Shown in pieces: positions 12,906-25,387 of a DNA stretch of 64,000 nucleotides (the stretch's first letter is position 1; each line of letters begins with the position of its first letter). Both the position numbers and the translations under genes were made by a program. The stretch covers positions 39,484,861 to 39,548,860 of the forward strand of contig CALNVZ010000218.1 of the NCBI GenBank assembly GCA_940671915.1. The letters are read 5' to 3'. The notes below the pieces were generated by a model, which was not told where the DNA came from, made no database searches, and saw only the letters and a list, made by a program, of their open reading frames with translations. This stretch comes from Paracentrotus lividus. Lineage: Eukaryota > Echinodermata > Echinoidea > Camarodonta > Echinidae.

Positions 12906-13226
12906 ATGCATTGGGACCAGCAAACAACCCTGCTAGTGCATTTGCAGTCCACCAAGCAAGGCGAAATGTTATCTGTACCACCGGACCACCACCTCCCCAC
13001 CAACCCTCGTACCGGTATGGATGTGGGTGGGTTCCGCCCCTCTATACCACTACCATGGGGGCAACCATCACCCCCATCCTCCTCCTCATCCTCATCCTCC
13101 TTAGCGCGTGGAGTTTGGACATCATCTGAGTTGCCTCCCGATATAGTCTTGGGTCCTTTTGATGATAGTGTGCTCAAGTTTGGAGATGGAGTCAAAGAGA
13201 TACCATCCAATACAACCATGATTGAG
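12906..13226 (+). CDS. prdm13: PRDM13-like gene, exon 1 (start of PR domain)
   Basis: Codes for a Pro/Ser-rich leader followed by LPPDIVLGPFDDSVLKFG, the start of a PR (SET-like) domain as in PRDM13, where a GLRLGP...FKLG segment occupies this place. PRDM13 is a nuclear zinc-finger regulator of neuron subtype choice. In-frame ATGs lie at 12,906, 12,966 and 13,017; the first is used here but 12,966 fits equally well, since the leader is not conserved. The donor is taken after GAG at 13,226 (GTCAGA, G at +5); an alternative in-frame donor follows AAG at 13,235 (GTTTAC). Both leave phase 0, matching exon 2. A further 5' exon cannot be excluded. Confidence 0.65.
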
Positions 13227-16200
13227 GTCAGAAAGGTTTACTTTTATATTTTATTTATTAGTTTTATTGGTTTTGTTTTTCGTTGTCTTGTTAATATCAT
13301 ATTTCACGTTAATAATTTGTTGATGTTTATATTCCTGTAACTCCAATGAGACACAAATATTTGTATTGTGATGGACAATAACAATTTTGAAATCTTGATT
13401 CTTCTATTAGTATTATTCAATTCAATATTTTTTTTCTTTCAAGTTATCAATTCAATACAAATATTAAAATATCGGTGAAATGCAAAGGTAATGGAGCTCA
13501 CAAAGTTTCATCTTACTTTCATGATTGTTTTGATTTTATATCAAACTATTTTTCTGTTATTCAAATCGATTTAATTGTTTTATCATTCATTCAATTCAAT
13601 AATTATTAATTTCGATAAAATACAACATTGATCGAGGTCAAAATGTTCCCTCTTACTTTTCTTCAATTCTATTAATTTTATTTCTTTATCAATCGCATTT
13701 CTTTAATTCAATTCAATAATGTACCACGATGATCGACCGTCATTCTTTCATATTTTGATTTTATGATATTTTCTTTTTTATTGTTGATATCCGTTCGCAC
13801 ACCCTATTGTTAAATAGAGTCTGGATGATGTTAAACGACTTTAGTTGATGGTTACAAAGTTTTGTTTCTTCATCATTTCTATCCGTCTAAATGATAATAT
13901 TTGCTTATTAATATTGTTGTTTTATCTAACATAAAGTAAGATAATTATGTAATATGCGAATTATCCACGTGGTTTCTATTGTATATCATTTTTTTTTCTT
14001 CTCTTCTTTTCTTAAAGAAATCAATGAATTTATTGAACTTCATAAGACAACGTGTACAGTACGAAACTTATAAATGTTTCACTGTTCCTAAAAAAATCCT
14101 AATCTGAATAATAATGTCCGGAATATAACATGGACCATTGGCTGACTATATGGTCATGGTTTCTTCAAATATAAATCTTAAAACATTAATTATGTTAACA
14201 TCAATGTTCTTAACGTGTGAATAATAACATAAAAGAATTATCTTACGTGTGGAAAAGAGAATTCATAAGCTCCGCTTTCTCCGTGACGTCACCAAACCAT
14301 CATTGTATTTTGTAAAAATGTTATTTTTACTTTGATTGTATTTTGTATTTTGATTGTTTTTGATTACGAGGTAAAACTCTTTCACAATATAAACCTTCTA
14401 TTTTAGATGGGCGTGACCATTTTTAAACTAAGTTCTTGTCTCACAGAGAAGCTTGTGATTATCATCGCTGGCATCATGGGTATTATGTTCTTAGTGAATA
14501 ATATTGTATAAATTTGTGTGTGTATTAATTTTCAAAACTAACCTTTTTGGGGAGAAATAATTCTAGTTCTATGCAATTGATGTAAAGGAAAAACAACTTG
14601 TTTGTTTGTTTCTTAAAATCATGGTAAACCCAGTTTCGTCATAATTATGTGTCTCTATAATGTATAGGTTTTACGCCTACATTGAATAGTTTCAACGTAT
14701 GGTGATTTCGTTTTGTTTTGTTTTCACATCTCCCTCAACTGTTTATTTGAAATGTTATATTGAATGACTATGCTTCTAGAATGGTGCCATCCATCTCCTT
14801 ACTGTTTCTTGCTTAATTTGGTTCTTATTCTGGTGATGTTTTTTTTATTTTTTTTTATTTTAATACTTTGATTAGTAGTTGTGATTAAGTCTTTGCATTT
14901 TATATCAAATCAATACAAAATTTATATCAATTTCATTTTTTAAAATGAGATATATAGTTCTTTAAATTATTTTACACTATATCTTTGCAACGAAATAAAA
15001 AATGCTCTACCGTGAGATCTCTTTTTCGTGACAAATTTTTATATTAGTTATATTAATTTCTAATGTTCTGGAAGTCGCAGTTTGACGAAACTATATAATA
15101 AAAGCAGCGATGTTTAATTGACTATAGCCCAAATTGGTACTTATCCTCACTCAGAACGAGAGGGGGTCCAACAAAATGACACAATAGGGGCCACATGTGA
15201 CTAGTGGGCTGCAAAGGGAGGGGTAAATTTTGGATCAGCGGAATAAGAGAGGCTCAAATCGACTGGCCGCCCTTGGAGTGTGAAATCATGAATATAACGA
15301 CTTTTTATAATTTTGTATATTGTTTTGTTTTGTTAATAATGTTGCTTATAAACATGGTAAAAGGCCTATTGAAATTTAAGTTTTACTGGTTATTGGATTT
15401 ACCTAATCCGTTCTGTTATCTTTGACAAAAATCATGTCTGTGATACCATATTTGAATAGCCTATTACTACGCATTAACACGTACACCTATTCACCCGTGA
15501 ACCAATTCTTTTCCAAACAACACTCATCGAGTGTTAAAAATTGTATAATAGATATTCGTTTCACGCCCACTGCCGAGGCCAAGTATCGATTGATAATATC
15601 GTAACCGGTACCAGTATCGTACAAGAACAGAAAACAAGCAAACACGAAACTAAACAAAGCAGGTTTTGAGGAAATGAAAGAGAAAAAAAAAAGTTCAGTC
15701 GCAGCACAACTGGTGTGATTTCATACCGAAGCGCCTTTTGATTGTATTCCTCTTATTATGGGGCGGGAAAGTGAATCAATAGTCATTGATTTCGTTCTGT
15801 TTGTTCTACTAAGCAACGTTTACTCAATCTGGGAAATTCACACGTGCTTAAAATGGATTTCAGCTCCGTTATACATTGTCCCCTCCTCACAATGATTTAG
15901 AGAAATATCCTATTATTATTGTAAAATGGGAAGACAATTTTCATTTAGGAAAATGGAAAGGAACGGCTGACGAAGCAGTCAAGATTTTTTTTGTGTATTG
16001 TTTGTGTTGGGATTTTGTAATAGTATTCATTCATTCATTTATTTATGGGCAGAATGTATCAGTTTGATAAAAGAAAAGTAAGGCTATAAAAAAACATTTG
16101 CTTGACTCTTGGAAATAAATATTTCTACAGATTATGCAGTAGATCCCTGCAATAATAATTAAAAAAAAATTTACTCTTTACTTTTTTTTTTATTTTTACG

Positions 16201-16473
16201 TAGTCAAGATTTTCTTTAAGTATTTTTTATAATTATATCTTTAGTGTGGTCAGGCATGCACACGATATATTATTTTGTTGTTGATGCCATAGGATTTTTA
16301 TTTTCTCGTCAATTCCTTTATCCAAACAACATTTATGATTTTTTTTTTCTACCTCGTGTAATTCATGATCCATTTATTATCGTTAAAAAAAATAATAATA
16401 AAACATGGTGAAAAGAGAACAATGAAGAGCGCCATCTAGTGTCAGTCAAACTACAACCGCTTGACAAACTTTT
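13227..16473. other. Intron 1, first part
   Basis: Very AT-rich sequence with no exon, TIR pair or tandem repeat that I could support. Short open frames at 15.2-16.1 kb have no recognisable motif. Confidence 0.55.
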
Positions 16474-16705
16474 CTGATTGGCTGTTCTTGAATCGAAAAA
16501 CGGTAATCGACAGAAGCATGCATTTGCTCTGATTGGCTACGGACTCTTGTTTAGAACAATGTCACTGCTCTGACTGGGTAATGCCTATTGTTTAGAACAA
16601 TACCACAGCTCTGATTGGCTAATGCGTCTTGTTTAGAACAATATCACTGCTCTGATTGGCTACTAACTCTTGTTTAGAACAATATCGCTACTCTTATTGG
16701 ATAAT
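16474..16705 (+). repeat. 41-bp tandem repeat carrying inverted CCAAT boxes
   Basis: CTGATTGGCT or a close variant starts at 16,474, 16,529, 16,570, 16,611, 16,652 and 16,692: the last five are spaced 41, 41, 41 and 40 bp apart. Each unit also carries TTGTTTAGAACAATATCAC. ATTGG is the reverse of the NF-Y CCAAT box. It lies in intron 1 of the PRDM13-like gene; a regulatory role is inference. Confidence 0.85.
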
Positions 16706-16758
16706 GCCACTCCCTCGAGATTCTCAATCTCTCCATCTTTATTCCTTTGTATGTCTAC

Positions 16759-17102
16759 CCCCCCCCCCCCCCTCTCTCTCTCCTATCTCTTTTTTCCCCA
16801 TCTATCTCTAGCTTAGCTTTATAATCCCCTCTCTTTATCTCCCCTTTAAACATATACCTTCCTATCTTTCTCCCCATATTACTTTTGCAGTGCATAATTT
16901 TGTCTGTTTTTCTGTCCTTCTCTTTTCCCCCTTTTTGATCTTCCATCATTGTCCACATCTCTGCTCTCTCTCTCTCTCTCTCTTCTCTCATCTCCTTCTG
17001 TCTTAGCTTTCTCCTCTTCCAATTTACTTTAATCTTTTTATTTTCCCTCCTCCCCCTTCTCTCTCTTCCTTTCTCTTTCCGTCCGTCTTGATCACTTCTC
17101 TG

Positions 17103-17133
<31 letters not shown>

Positions 17134-17975
17134 CCATCTCCTTAATCTTTTTATTTCCCCTCCTCCCCCTTCTCTCTCTTCCTTTCTCTTTCCGTCGTCT
17201 TTGATCGCTTTCCTCTCTCCTCTCTCTCCTTCTCTCTCTGCCTCTCTCTCCTCTCTTCCCATCTCTTTACATCTTTTTATTTTCCCTCCTTCCCCCTTTC
17301 TCTTTCTTCCTTTCTTTCCGTCCGTCTTTGATCCTTCTCTCTCTCTCTCTCTCTCTCCTCATCTCTCTTCCCATCTCCTTTATCTTTTTATTTTCCCCCT
17401 CCTCCCCCTTTCTCTCTCTTGCCTTTCTCTTCGTCGGTCTTTGATCTCTTCTCTCTCCTCTCTCTCTCTTTCCTCTCTCTCAATCTCTTCTCTCTCTTCC
17501 CATCTCCTTTAATCTTTTATTTTCACCTCCCTTCTCTCTCTTCCTTTCTCTTTCCGTCCGTCTTTGATCCTTCTCCTCTCTCCTCATCTCTTCCCATCTC
17601 CTTTAAATAGCTTTTTATTTTCCCTCCTCTCACCCCTTGCTCTCACTTCCTTTCTCTTTCCCGTCCGTTCTTTGAATCCCTTCTCTCTCTCTCCTGCTCT
17701 CTCTCCTCTCTCTGCTCTCTCCCTCCTCTTTCTCTCTCTCCTCCTCAACTCCCCCCCGTCCTCTCGCTATCGCCGTCTCACTCTGCTCTCTCTCTCTTCT
17801 CTCGCTCTTCGGGCCCATCTCCTTTAATTCCTTTTTCTTTATGCCTTCCTCGCACCTTCCCTCCTCTCTACCTTTCTGCTTTTCCGTCCGGTTCTTTTGA
17901 TCTCCTTCTCTCTCTCCTCTCCATCTATCCGTTCAGCTCTCCTCATCTCTCGTCCACTCTCTCTCTCTCTCTCAC
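16759..17975 (+). repeat. 1.2-kb polypyrimidine minisatellite
   Basis: Almost uninterrupted C/T sequence made of six or seven degenerate units of roughly 100-130 bp. Each runs from CCATCTCCTTTAATC through TTTTTATTTTCCCTCC and CTTTCTCTTTCCGTCC to a CT dinucleotide run. Unit starts fall near 16,990, 17,135, 17,260, 17,370, 17,500, 17,596 and 17,815. Open frames here are repeat translations. It sits in intron 1 of the PRDM13-like gene. Confidence 0.85.
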
Positions 17976-18798
17976 TCTTTAGCTTGTCAACAATTTTTGT
18001 CCACCCTGTTGCAATTGAATTACGAGTAACTATCACCTGTAGGGCTGATGGCCATCTCCTTTCAGTAAACTTGTACTGGTCCAACAAGGACTAGCCCTTA
18101 ACTAATTCTTAAAGAAGGTTTAATATCCCAACCTAATCTCACTGAATAGTGGCAATACAACACTAATCGCTAATCTCTCAACTATTCATTTTACTTTCTC
18201 CTGCAATGAAGGAGGTGCCTTGCACTACATTACTCTCACCGGTTAATGGTTCTCTTTAAGTAAAGTTTCACACTTTCTTTTTTTTTGGGGGGGGGGGCGT
18301 TCATGATAAGGACTTGTCGGACGTTTATCTGACAAATTTGCTTCTCCAGCCAATCAGATGCAAGCATTTCAGTAGCTTATGAGAATCAGTGAATATTTGT
18401 TTCATGAAATGCTCTCCAGAAGAAGCAAGAACATTCGTATTGTCGTTTACATTATCATGATAAAATTTTAATGATACATGTAAGCTAGATTGTACTCTTT
18501 ATACCATGACTGTACTACCATTTATAATATTATTACAACTACCATTCTCTAAATGTAAAAATATTAGAGAAGCACTAGAAAAAAGGTAGTGCAATTACAC
18601 TTTAGCATCTCTAACAAGAGGGACAACCCATTTTTGAGCTTTTTTTTTAAAGGTGGTCATTGTTATTCTCGCTAAAAAATATTATAACAGTTTATAACTT
18701 TCTAGATCCTCTGTTAGCTGGAATCCGCGCAGGCCACAAGCTAGGGCTGCTTGACAGTTGATCATAATAATTACACAAGTACAGTAATACCTCGTGTA

Positions 18799-19100
18799 TG
18801 TTACGACCAGTTATGTTGCAGTGACGAATAATGTCTCAATAACATATGGGACCAACATTTGACGTCACCACCCGAAAGTCGTGACTTGGATTCGAACCTC
18901 AGTCCGATTTTTATCAGTTTGAAGGCCTGTTTATAGAAATCAACTAAAATCATGTCAATTATTTACATTGTGGTAAAAGAAAATCAGCCTACAAACTGAT
19001 GCGGATCGGACCGAGGTTCAAATCCCAATCTTGTCTTTCGGATGGTGACGTCACAGGTGGGTCCCAGATGTAAATAATGCGTCGCCGCGACATAAAAGTG
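18799..19100. mobile_element. MITE, CGGTAATGTCGC family, copy 2
   Basis: The left end GTTACGACCAGTTATGTTGC and the right end GCGTCGCCGCGACATAA are degraded inverted repeats. The subterminal blocks GACGTCACC, CGAAAGTCGTGAC and GATTCGAACCTCAGTCC at left recur inverted at right. Same family as 49,031-49,363 and 49,952-50,345. Confidence 0.75.
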
Positions 19101-20358
19101 CCCCTTCGTGGAAACGAGTGAAAGTATTCTGCCTGCAAATCGATATACTAAAACTTCCAATACTTATATTGATAACTTAAATAATTATGTTTCCATTTTT
19201 TTTATTAGTTTCAGTTTGTTCCTGATTATTATAATTACAAAATTTATGCTACAGTTATGATGTTTCCGTCTAAACACAAGAATGGTACAGTTATAATATT
19301 GCCATCAGAACAGCCATGTTAGACCATACACACTCCATTGCGTCACAAAGCCTGGTCAAAGTAGTACATGAAAAGCAGTAGATACCCTAGATTATTTCAC
19401 AAACTAAGGACGCACTGACAATACAGATACTTCTTCATTTTTTTTTTCGCCCTATTCATCTCGAAATCCTCTTAGAAAATCACAAAACGAGAAGAAAAAA
19501 AAAAAAACCCCGCAAAGAAGATTAATTCTTCCGTTTCTTCTCTTTTATCCAATAAGCACATGAGAGTGATAAATCTGATTCAGATTTCTCTATTTGAATT
19601 CTTTTGTGTTCCGGAGTGGGTTTATTATTTTCAACTCACAACTAAGCGGATTGCGATGCGTGTATGGTATCGTTAAGCCGTCATTATATCACCAGCTTTT
19701 CTTGTGAAGAAGAATAAAATCCCGGTTCGTGGGCTTGTTGCACCAACAACAGACCACATCCTCAAATATTTTGACAGCTTTAATGATGAGTCTTTTCAAG
19801 GCCTACTTATACCGTGGTCACAACCCGTCATGCGCCTCTCTGCGTCTTGTCTGCGGAGCATTTCGTAGAAAATCCGTACGTCGGACGCAGGAAGGTGCAC
19901 GTTTTTTTTTTTTCAGGCACGCGGGAGCACAGTGGTCGTACTCTTACTGCAACCTTGTCCAAAGGCAAGTAACCGCCAGCTAGGAATCGATTGCCGTCAT
20001 ACAGGCTGCGGTGCAATCACCAGTAAAAGCACGCATGAACTAGTTGTGACTGTAGCATTAGTCCTTCACGATTCCAGTATGTATTTACCATATACACGTA
20101 CATAATAGGGATTATGTAATTGTGACGTCATTCATAATCACATCATAATAGTTAATGTTGTCAAACAAAGGACAAAGAATCATGTAGTCACTTTCTGGGT
20201 AACATTAATATGATAAAAATGTTTGCTATTTTTCAATCTCAACGCCATCTGTTTCAGATCCCTTTGTTTTCTGCTATCGTGTTACCTTATCAGTTTCGTT
20301 CTACTTGTTGCTCCTCATATTATTTTAATTGGAAAAAAAAAATCAGAACCTTACTATT

Positions 20359-20409
<51 letters not shown>

Positions 20410-21112
20410 CTTTCTTACTTTCTACTCCTCTTTCCCCTCTATTCCAACTTCATTCTGTCGCGGAGACACAAGAGACAAAATAAAGAGTCACCGCGACTTC
20501 TCCAGAAAATCTTATCACCATTTCGCCTAAAATTCACGGAGACGTAGCTGCGAAGTCGCCAGTAGTCTCCAAAAGAAGATGTTGTTGCGACCTGCTTGCG
20601 ACCGAAAAAGTCTTTTTTTATTTTTTTAAATCTATCTATTTGAATTTCCGCGACTCCCCGGAGACTCTGCGGAAGACTGTGGAGACGTCGCGATGCAACG
20701 CGGAGATACTCTTCAGACACAGCTTCAGATACAGGAATCACGTACTAATCTCATGGCCATTGAAATACCCCAACCAAACTTTACATAGTAGGCCTAAGAT
20801 AAAGATAAAGCATTTGTTGTTCAATAAGGAAATTCGTCTTCGTCTGGGTGGTACAGTTTACAATACAATCATACTCATATCATATTAGTGAAAACATATA
20901 AAATACAGAATTCAATATACAAAGTTTAACATATTATCCATGGATACAAAGGCGTCTGAACAGAAATACAAATTAACAAATTATTATTATCAACATCATC
21001 GTTATTAAGGTTATTTTATAATAATATAATGTGTAAAATTGTTGCTCTATCAGTTTGTCAATTTGAAATATAATTTTTTTTTCCATTTTCTTCTTTATTC
21101 CGATCCCCATAG
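19101..21112. other. Intron 1, last part
   Basis: No exon recognised before the acceptor at 21,112. Contains a (CT)n tract at 20,358-20,407 and a GGAGAC/GTCTCC-rich segment at 20,455-20,715 that loosely resembles 58,510-58,610. The acceptor is preceded by a good pyrimidine tract (21,071-21,105). Confidence 0.55.
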
Positions 21113-21353
21113 GTGAAGCTATCATTTGGGCGTGTCGTCAGCGCCTGTGATAGTGATTCCACTAGGTGGGCGTGGCACATAGCTGTAGCACGGAATGACC
21201 ATGAGCAGAACCTATGTGCTGAACGTATCTCTGATGGGATGGTGGTATACAGGTGCACAAGACATGTGCTAAAAGGGGAGGAGCTTAAGGTCTGGCTTGG
21301 ACCAGACCTTGCCAAGCAGATGGGCGTGCCCGCTCATGTCGGCTCATACGAAG
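21113..21353 (+). CDS. prdm13: PRDM13-like gene, exon 2 (core of PR domain)
   Basis: An 80-codon exon with phase 0 entry and phase 1 exit, bounded by a strong acceptor (CCCCATAG) and a GTATAT donor. Its product carries the body of the PR domain: a WAWHIAVARNDHEQNL block, VVYRCTRHV, and the signature GEELKVW. These match PRDM13/PRDM8-type PR domains (GLIRAARNSQEQ, GEELTVWY in PRDM13). The residue after VW is Leu where the family usually has Tyr, consistent with a PR domain that may not be an active methyltransferase. PRDM8 is the main alternative; the first finger in exon 3 favours PRDM13. Confidence 0.85.
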
Positions 21354-21989
21354 GTATATATTATTTGGTTCTCTGGTATACATCTTATTTTCAACATGTG
21401 TTTTTTGTTTTGTTTGTGTTTGTGTTTTGTTTTTTGTTTTTTGTTTTTTTGCTTTTTTTTTTTGTTGCTTTTTTTGTTTGTTTGTTTGTTTGTTTTTCTT
21501 CTTCTTCTTCTTCTTTTCTCCTTTTTTCCCTGTCTTTGTTTCTTTCTAATTTTTTTTCTTCTTTTCTTTTTTTTTCTTTTATTTTTGGGGGTGCCACACT
21601 TGTCCAAATGTATGGTACGCACAAAATAATGAAAGTTCTAATATAGGTTTTCCCTGTCAAGTTAAAACTATTTACGTGTTCAATTTGACCTTTCCTTCAA
21701 ACAATTTCGTCCGAAATATGACTGCGATTAAAAATCTGCAATCAAATTGGTTTATAGACAGCCATGAAAGAACAAAGACGAAATCGCTCGCTCTAAGCGT
21801 TAATTTAAATGACTGATAGCTCTGCTTGGCCAGGTATCGTTTGAATTGAAGGAACATTAATGAATTCACACCACGGCTTTCCAATCCTTCATGTGTCTTG
21901 TAACATAAAACAGATACGCCTATCGGTTGTGGATAAAATTATGAAGTCTGCTCGAGAATATTGGTTAGGGATAGAAAGGAATTGTAAAT
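21354..21989. other. Start of intron 2, T-rich
   Basis: Directly after the donor is a T-rich tract of about 200 bp (21,400-21,590) with TTTG and CTT repeats. The remainder has no recognised feature. Confidence 0.6.
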
Positions 21990-22290
21990 GACCTGTCCCA
22001 CAGGAGCCGATCTTTGTTGCGACAACGAATTGACCTTCCATTGTTTATGTGGTCGCAAGTGGTTGCTGTAAAGCCCCTTTCACAATTGGTGGTACGACTG
22101 CTTAAAACCGTTGCGATTGTGTGCAACATAAAATTATATTCTGACCAAAATGATCGCAAACGATCGCAAGAGCAATTGTGAAAGCCCCTTAACCTAGCGT
22201 GGATAGAGTCGTAGGAAGGTCTGGGGACGATCTCCTCAATTATCACATTCTCAGGTTGTTGCCACAACGATCACCTCCCGTTGGACAGGA
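21990..22290. mobile_element. MITE of the CCTGTCCCACAG family, with nested insertion
   Basis: The left end ACCTGTCCCACAGGAGCCG followed by GTTGCGACAACG is inverted at the right end (GTTGTTGCCACAACGATCAC, then GGACAGG). The same TIR bounds the elements at 58,626-58,823 and 58,828-61,493. A smaller element sits inside. Confidence 0.7.
22071..22190. mobile_element. 120-bp MITE nested in the preceding element
   Basis: The CTTTCACAATTG core of the left end (22,077-22,088) is inverted at the right end (CAATTGTGAAAG), both next to a CCCC/GGGG-type terminus. The interior has GATCGCAA repeats. Confidence 0.55.
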
Positions 22291-22298
22291 CAGACCCG

Positions 22299-23345
22299 TA
22301 AGACACATCGTATATATGGTATACTTGCATGGCTGTTATAGCAAGTGGTTGCTAGTTTTTCAGGTGTTGGTTGTGCAACAGATTTCCCCCGGATAAAGCG
22401 TTAAATGGAATTCACGTGTAAAGTAGAGCTTTATCATTTACCACCCCAAGAAGCTACAAATTTATGTAAACTGAAAATGTTTAAAAATTTGACAATTAGT
22501 AACTGTACTTCCAAAAATGATACCTGGCCATAAATTCTCTTCTATACTACTTGTCCCATGTACATTTATATAATCTTTAAGTATATTGAATTATTGAAAT
22601 GATTTGTAAGGGAAGACTCAAGGAAAGATTATACTCATATAGGGAAAGATTCTACATATAAGCTCTCATTATTTCGGCTACGATCAAAGTCAGTCGTTTC
22701 ATTATAAGGGGGGGGGGGGTATTAGATTCATCATAGTGAATGTTAGAAAAGGCAGTCTAGTTGATAAACGGTAACCCGTTATACAGAATTAATTCTTTTT
22801 AGTCCAAGGATCCCTGAGATTTCACATCTCCAAATGAGTTTTTCTTCTTCTTCTTTCCAAAGCCCTTCTGATCCCCTGTGAGAAATAGAAGTCTCTGTGA
22901 TGATCTCTAACAGTTATTATCATGAGACAATACACTAGTACAAACAGATGTACACCAAACTCCCTTCTAAGTTATCTGCTTATAGTATTAGTCGGTTAAG
23001 AGGATCTTCAGTAACAATACCCAGACACGGTAACGCGTCCTTTCACTTTTCACTTTTCTGTCGGCTTTTGAATCCCCTCTCTCTCCTCATAAAACCATAA
23101 ATTGAAAAGCCTATCTTTTCTTTGGTGGGGTTAAGATAGGATGTTACCAGCGTTTGTCTGCACACCCATGTCTAACAGAAGTACAATTAGTTGGTGGTAG
23201 TCGTTAGGGGGTATTAAGGACTTCATCAGGGGTTGCGGGTGCTGAAGTGAACAAGAACTAAATGAACTCAATGAAAAAAAGGGAGAAATCGTATAATCGG
23301 TAGCTTTTTTTATCCGTTTAATCCGATTGATGGGAGCTTATCACT

Positions 23346-23384
<39 letters not shown>

Positions 23385-23501
23385 CTTTCTTCTTTTTTTC
23401 CAATTGGAACCATATTTCAGTAAGATCACATATCTTGTCACTTCAACTCATGACTGGGAAGGAGTTGTATGTGCGCTTGACGATCTTACTCTGACTGAAA
23501 A

Positions 23502-23544
<43 letters not shown>

Positions 23545-24589
23545 ATAAGTGTCTTCAAAACTTAGCTATCGATCGTTGCTGTCAATGGCTGTAGGGAATT
23601 TCAATTTGATCTCTTCACCCTGCGGGTAAGAAGAAGCCATACATTTTTATTTTAATCGTTTTGTCTATTTTTGTAAGCCCTATTTTATAATGCTATCTCC
23701 TTTATCAGTCTACAATGATAATTTTATGGTGTTGAAGCAGTTACTAAATAATATTAATTTTTAACTACCTTCTAACATAAATCATAACATACCAAAAATC
23801 CGTTAATGTGTTGCTTCAGTTATTATTGCTGCATTAAAATAAAAATTAAAAAATATTGCCATGCAGGGCTAAAGCCAAATACGACGTTTTTTTTAAAAAT
23901 CTTTTTGGTATATTATAAATGTTCCATTCAATTTAGCTTTGAAGGGAACGTTATAAGTTTATTGATTGACCTGCACGTGTCCGTGTGTTTTTCAAATAAC
24001 TTATCGTAAGGTTGAAAGGAAATTTAAGTTTACAAAAATCTTTCTTTTTTTTTTTACGTTGGTTACTTCGAAAATTTAATTACTTTGTCTCTTTTTTTTT
24101 TTGTCTGCGAACAACTCTCCTTCCAATATAGTTCGATATGAACCTTAATAATTGTCATGATGAAATCATGAAAATATAGATCAAAAGGATTTAAGAAATA
24201 TAATAATTTGTTAAATATTTACCTTATTGTATAATCCGTTAAATCTTCATCGTACTTTACTCTTTTTTTTCAACCAACTTTTGAACCCTTTACTTGACTG
24301 TCTGGCATAACAAGTATAGTAGAACAGTTTGTAATAATTATATAACTCTTAGGAAAATTGTTCTGAAAGGGCTTTTTAAAATTATTATTGTTCATCAGGA
24401 GGAACCCTCAAAATGTTCTTAAAGGTTTTCCAAATAACTCTAGAGGAGTCTCGAACCGTTTTCTGGTCCCAACGGTCATTTTAGGGTTTTTTAATATTAT
24501 GTAGAAAACCACAATTTTTTTACGGGGTTCTAGATACGAAAAAGGGGGTTTTAAAATACGCCTTTATTTTCAAGAGTACAGGAAAGGTC
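22299..24589. other. Intron 2, no exon recognised
   Basis: AT-rich, with a G-run at 22,709-22,719, a (CT)n tract at 23,352-23,380 and an A-run running into (TA)n at 23,501-23,547. Confidence 0.6.
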
Positions 24590-25203
24590 CTTCTCAATCT
24601 ATTTCCCTTGATTTGCCTTCATTAATGATGCATGATACCGGGATTATATCATTAAAAATATATATTTTCAACAACTTTTGGGTCCACCACTTCAATGTGT
24701 TCAATGTCGGTGTGGTCTGTATACTGGTCTATATACCGGGATATCGAAGTGTTACATGATTTTGATTCTATATTTATTTTTCATCAACTCTTGGGCCCGC
24801 CACTTCGCAGTCTGGTCTAATTACGTAAGGTATAACCTGTCAGGAGTGGTCTCTAGACTTGGTCCTTCTCGACATAATTCCCTTGATTTGTGCCTCATTA
24901 ATAATGCAAAGCCATGGTCTGCAATGCCGGAATATCAAATTGTTGCATGATATTGTATTGTATTTATTTATTACCAACATTGCAAAAAATATACATAAAC
25001 AGAATTCAATATAAATATGCATTTGGTATATCAATTCTATATTTACTTTTCACCAACACTTGGGCCCGCCACTTCACAGTCTGGTATATAATAACTTATA
25101 ATTATGTTAGGTATAACTTGTCAGGACTGGTCTCTAGACTTGGTCCTTCTCGACTTAATTCCCTTGATTTGTGCCTCATCAATAATGTATGGTCTGCCAT
25201 GTA
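24590..25203. repeat. Tandem repeat, about 265-bp period, 2-3 partial copies
   Basis: The blocks TTGGGCCCGCCACTTC and ACTTGGTCCTTCTCGAC, then ATTCCCTTGATTTGTGCC, occur in the same order at about 24,790-24,905 and 25,060-25,180. A third, more diverged, partial copy is at 24,590-24,700. Open frames over these copies are incidental. Confidence 0.75.
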
Positions 25204-25387
25204 GTAATATAAACCCGCCACCATTCAAACTACCAAGCTGCAAAGAGGGCGACCATGTTTCGCTTTGTTCATCAAAGTGTTTACCACCCGTTTGCAAGAC
25301 CATGGATCAAATCGATCCATCGATAGCCGATTAGTGTGTCGATAGGGCAGCTTCTGTCCTTCCCTTAATATTAAAATGTTCAGTAGG

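Noticed and set aside
17201-17827. Ser/Leu-rich open frames on the + strand
   Set aside because: They lie inside the polypyrimidine minisatellite and have no non-repeat sequence.
21391-21660. Lys/Asn-rich minus-strand frames next to PRDM13-like exon 2
   Set aside because: They come from the T-rich start of intron 2.
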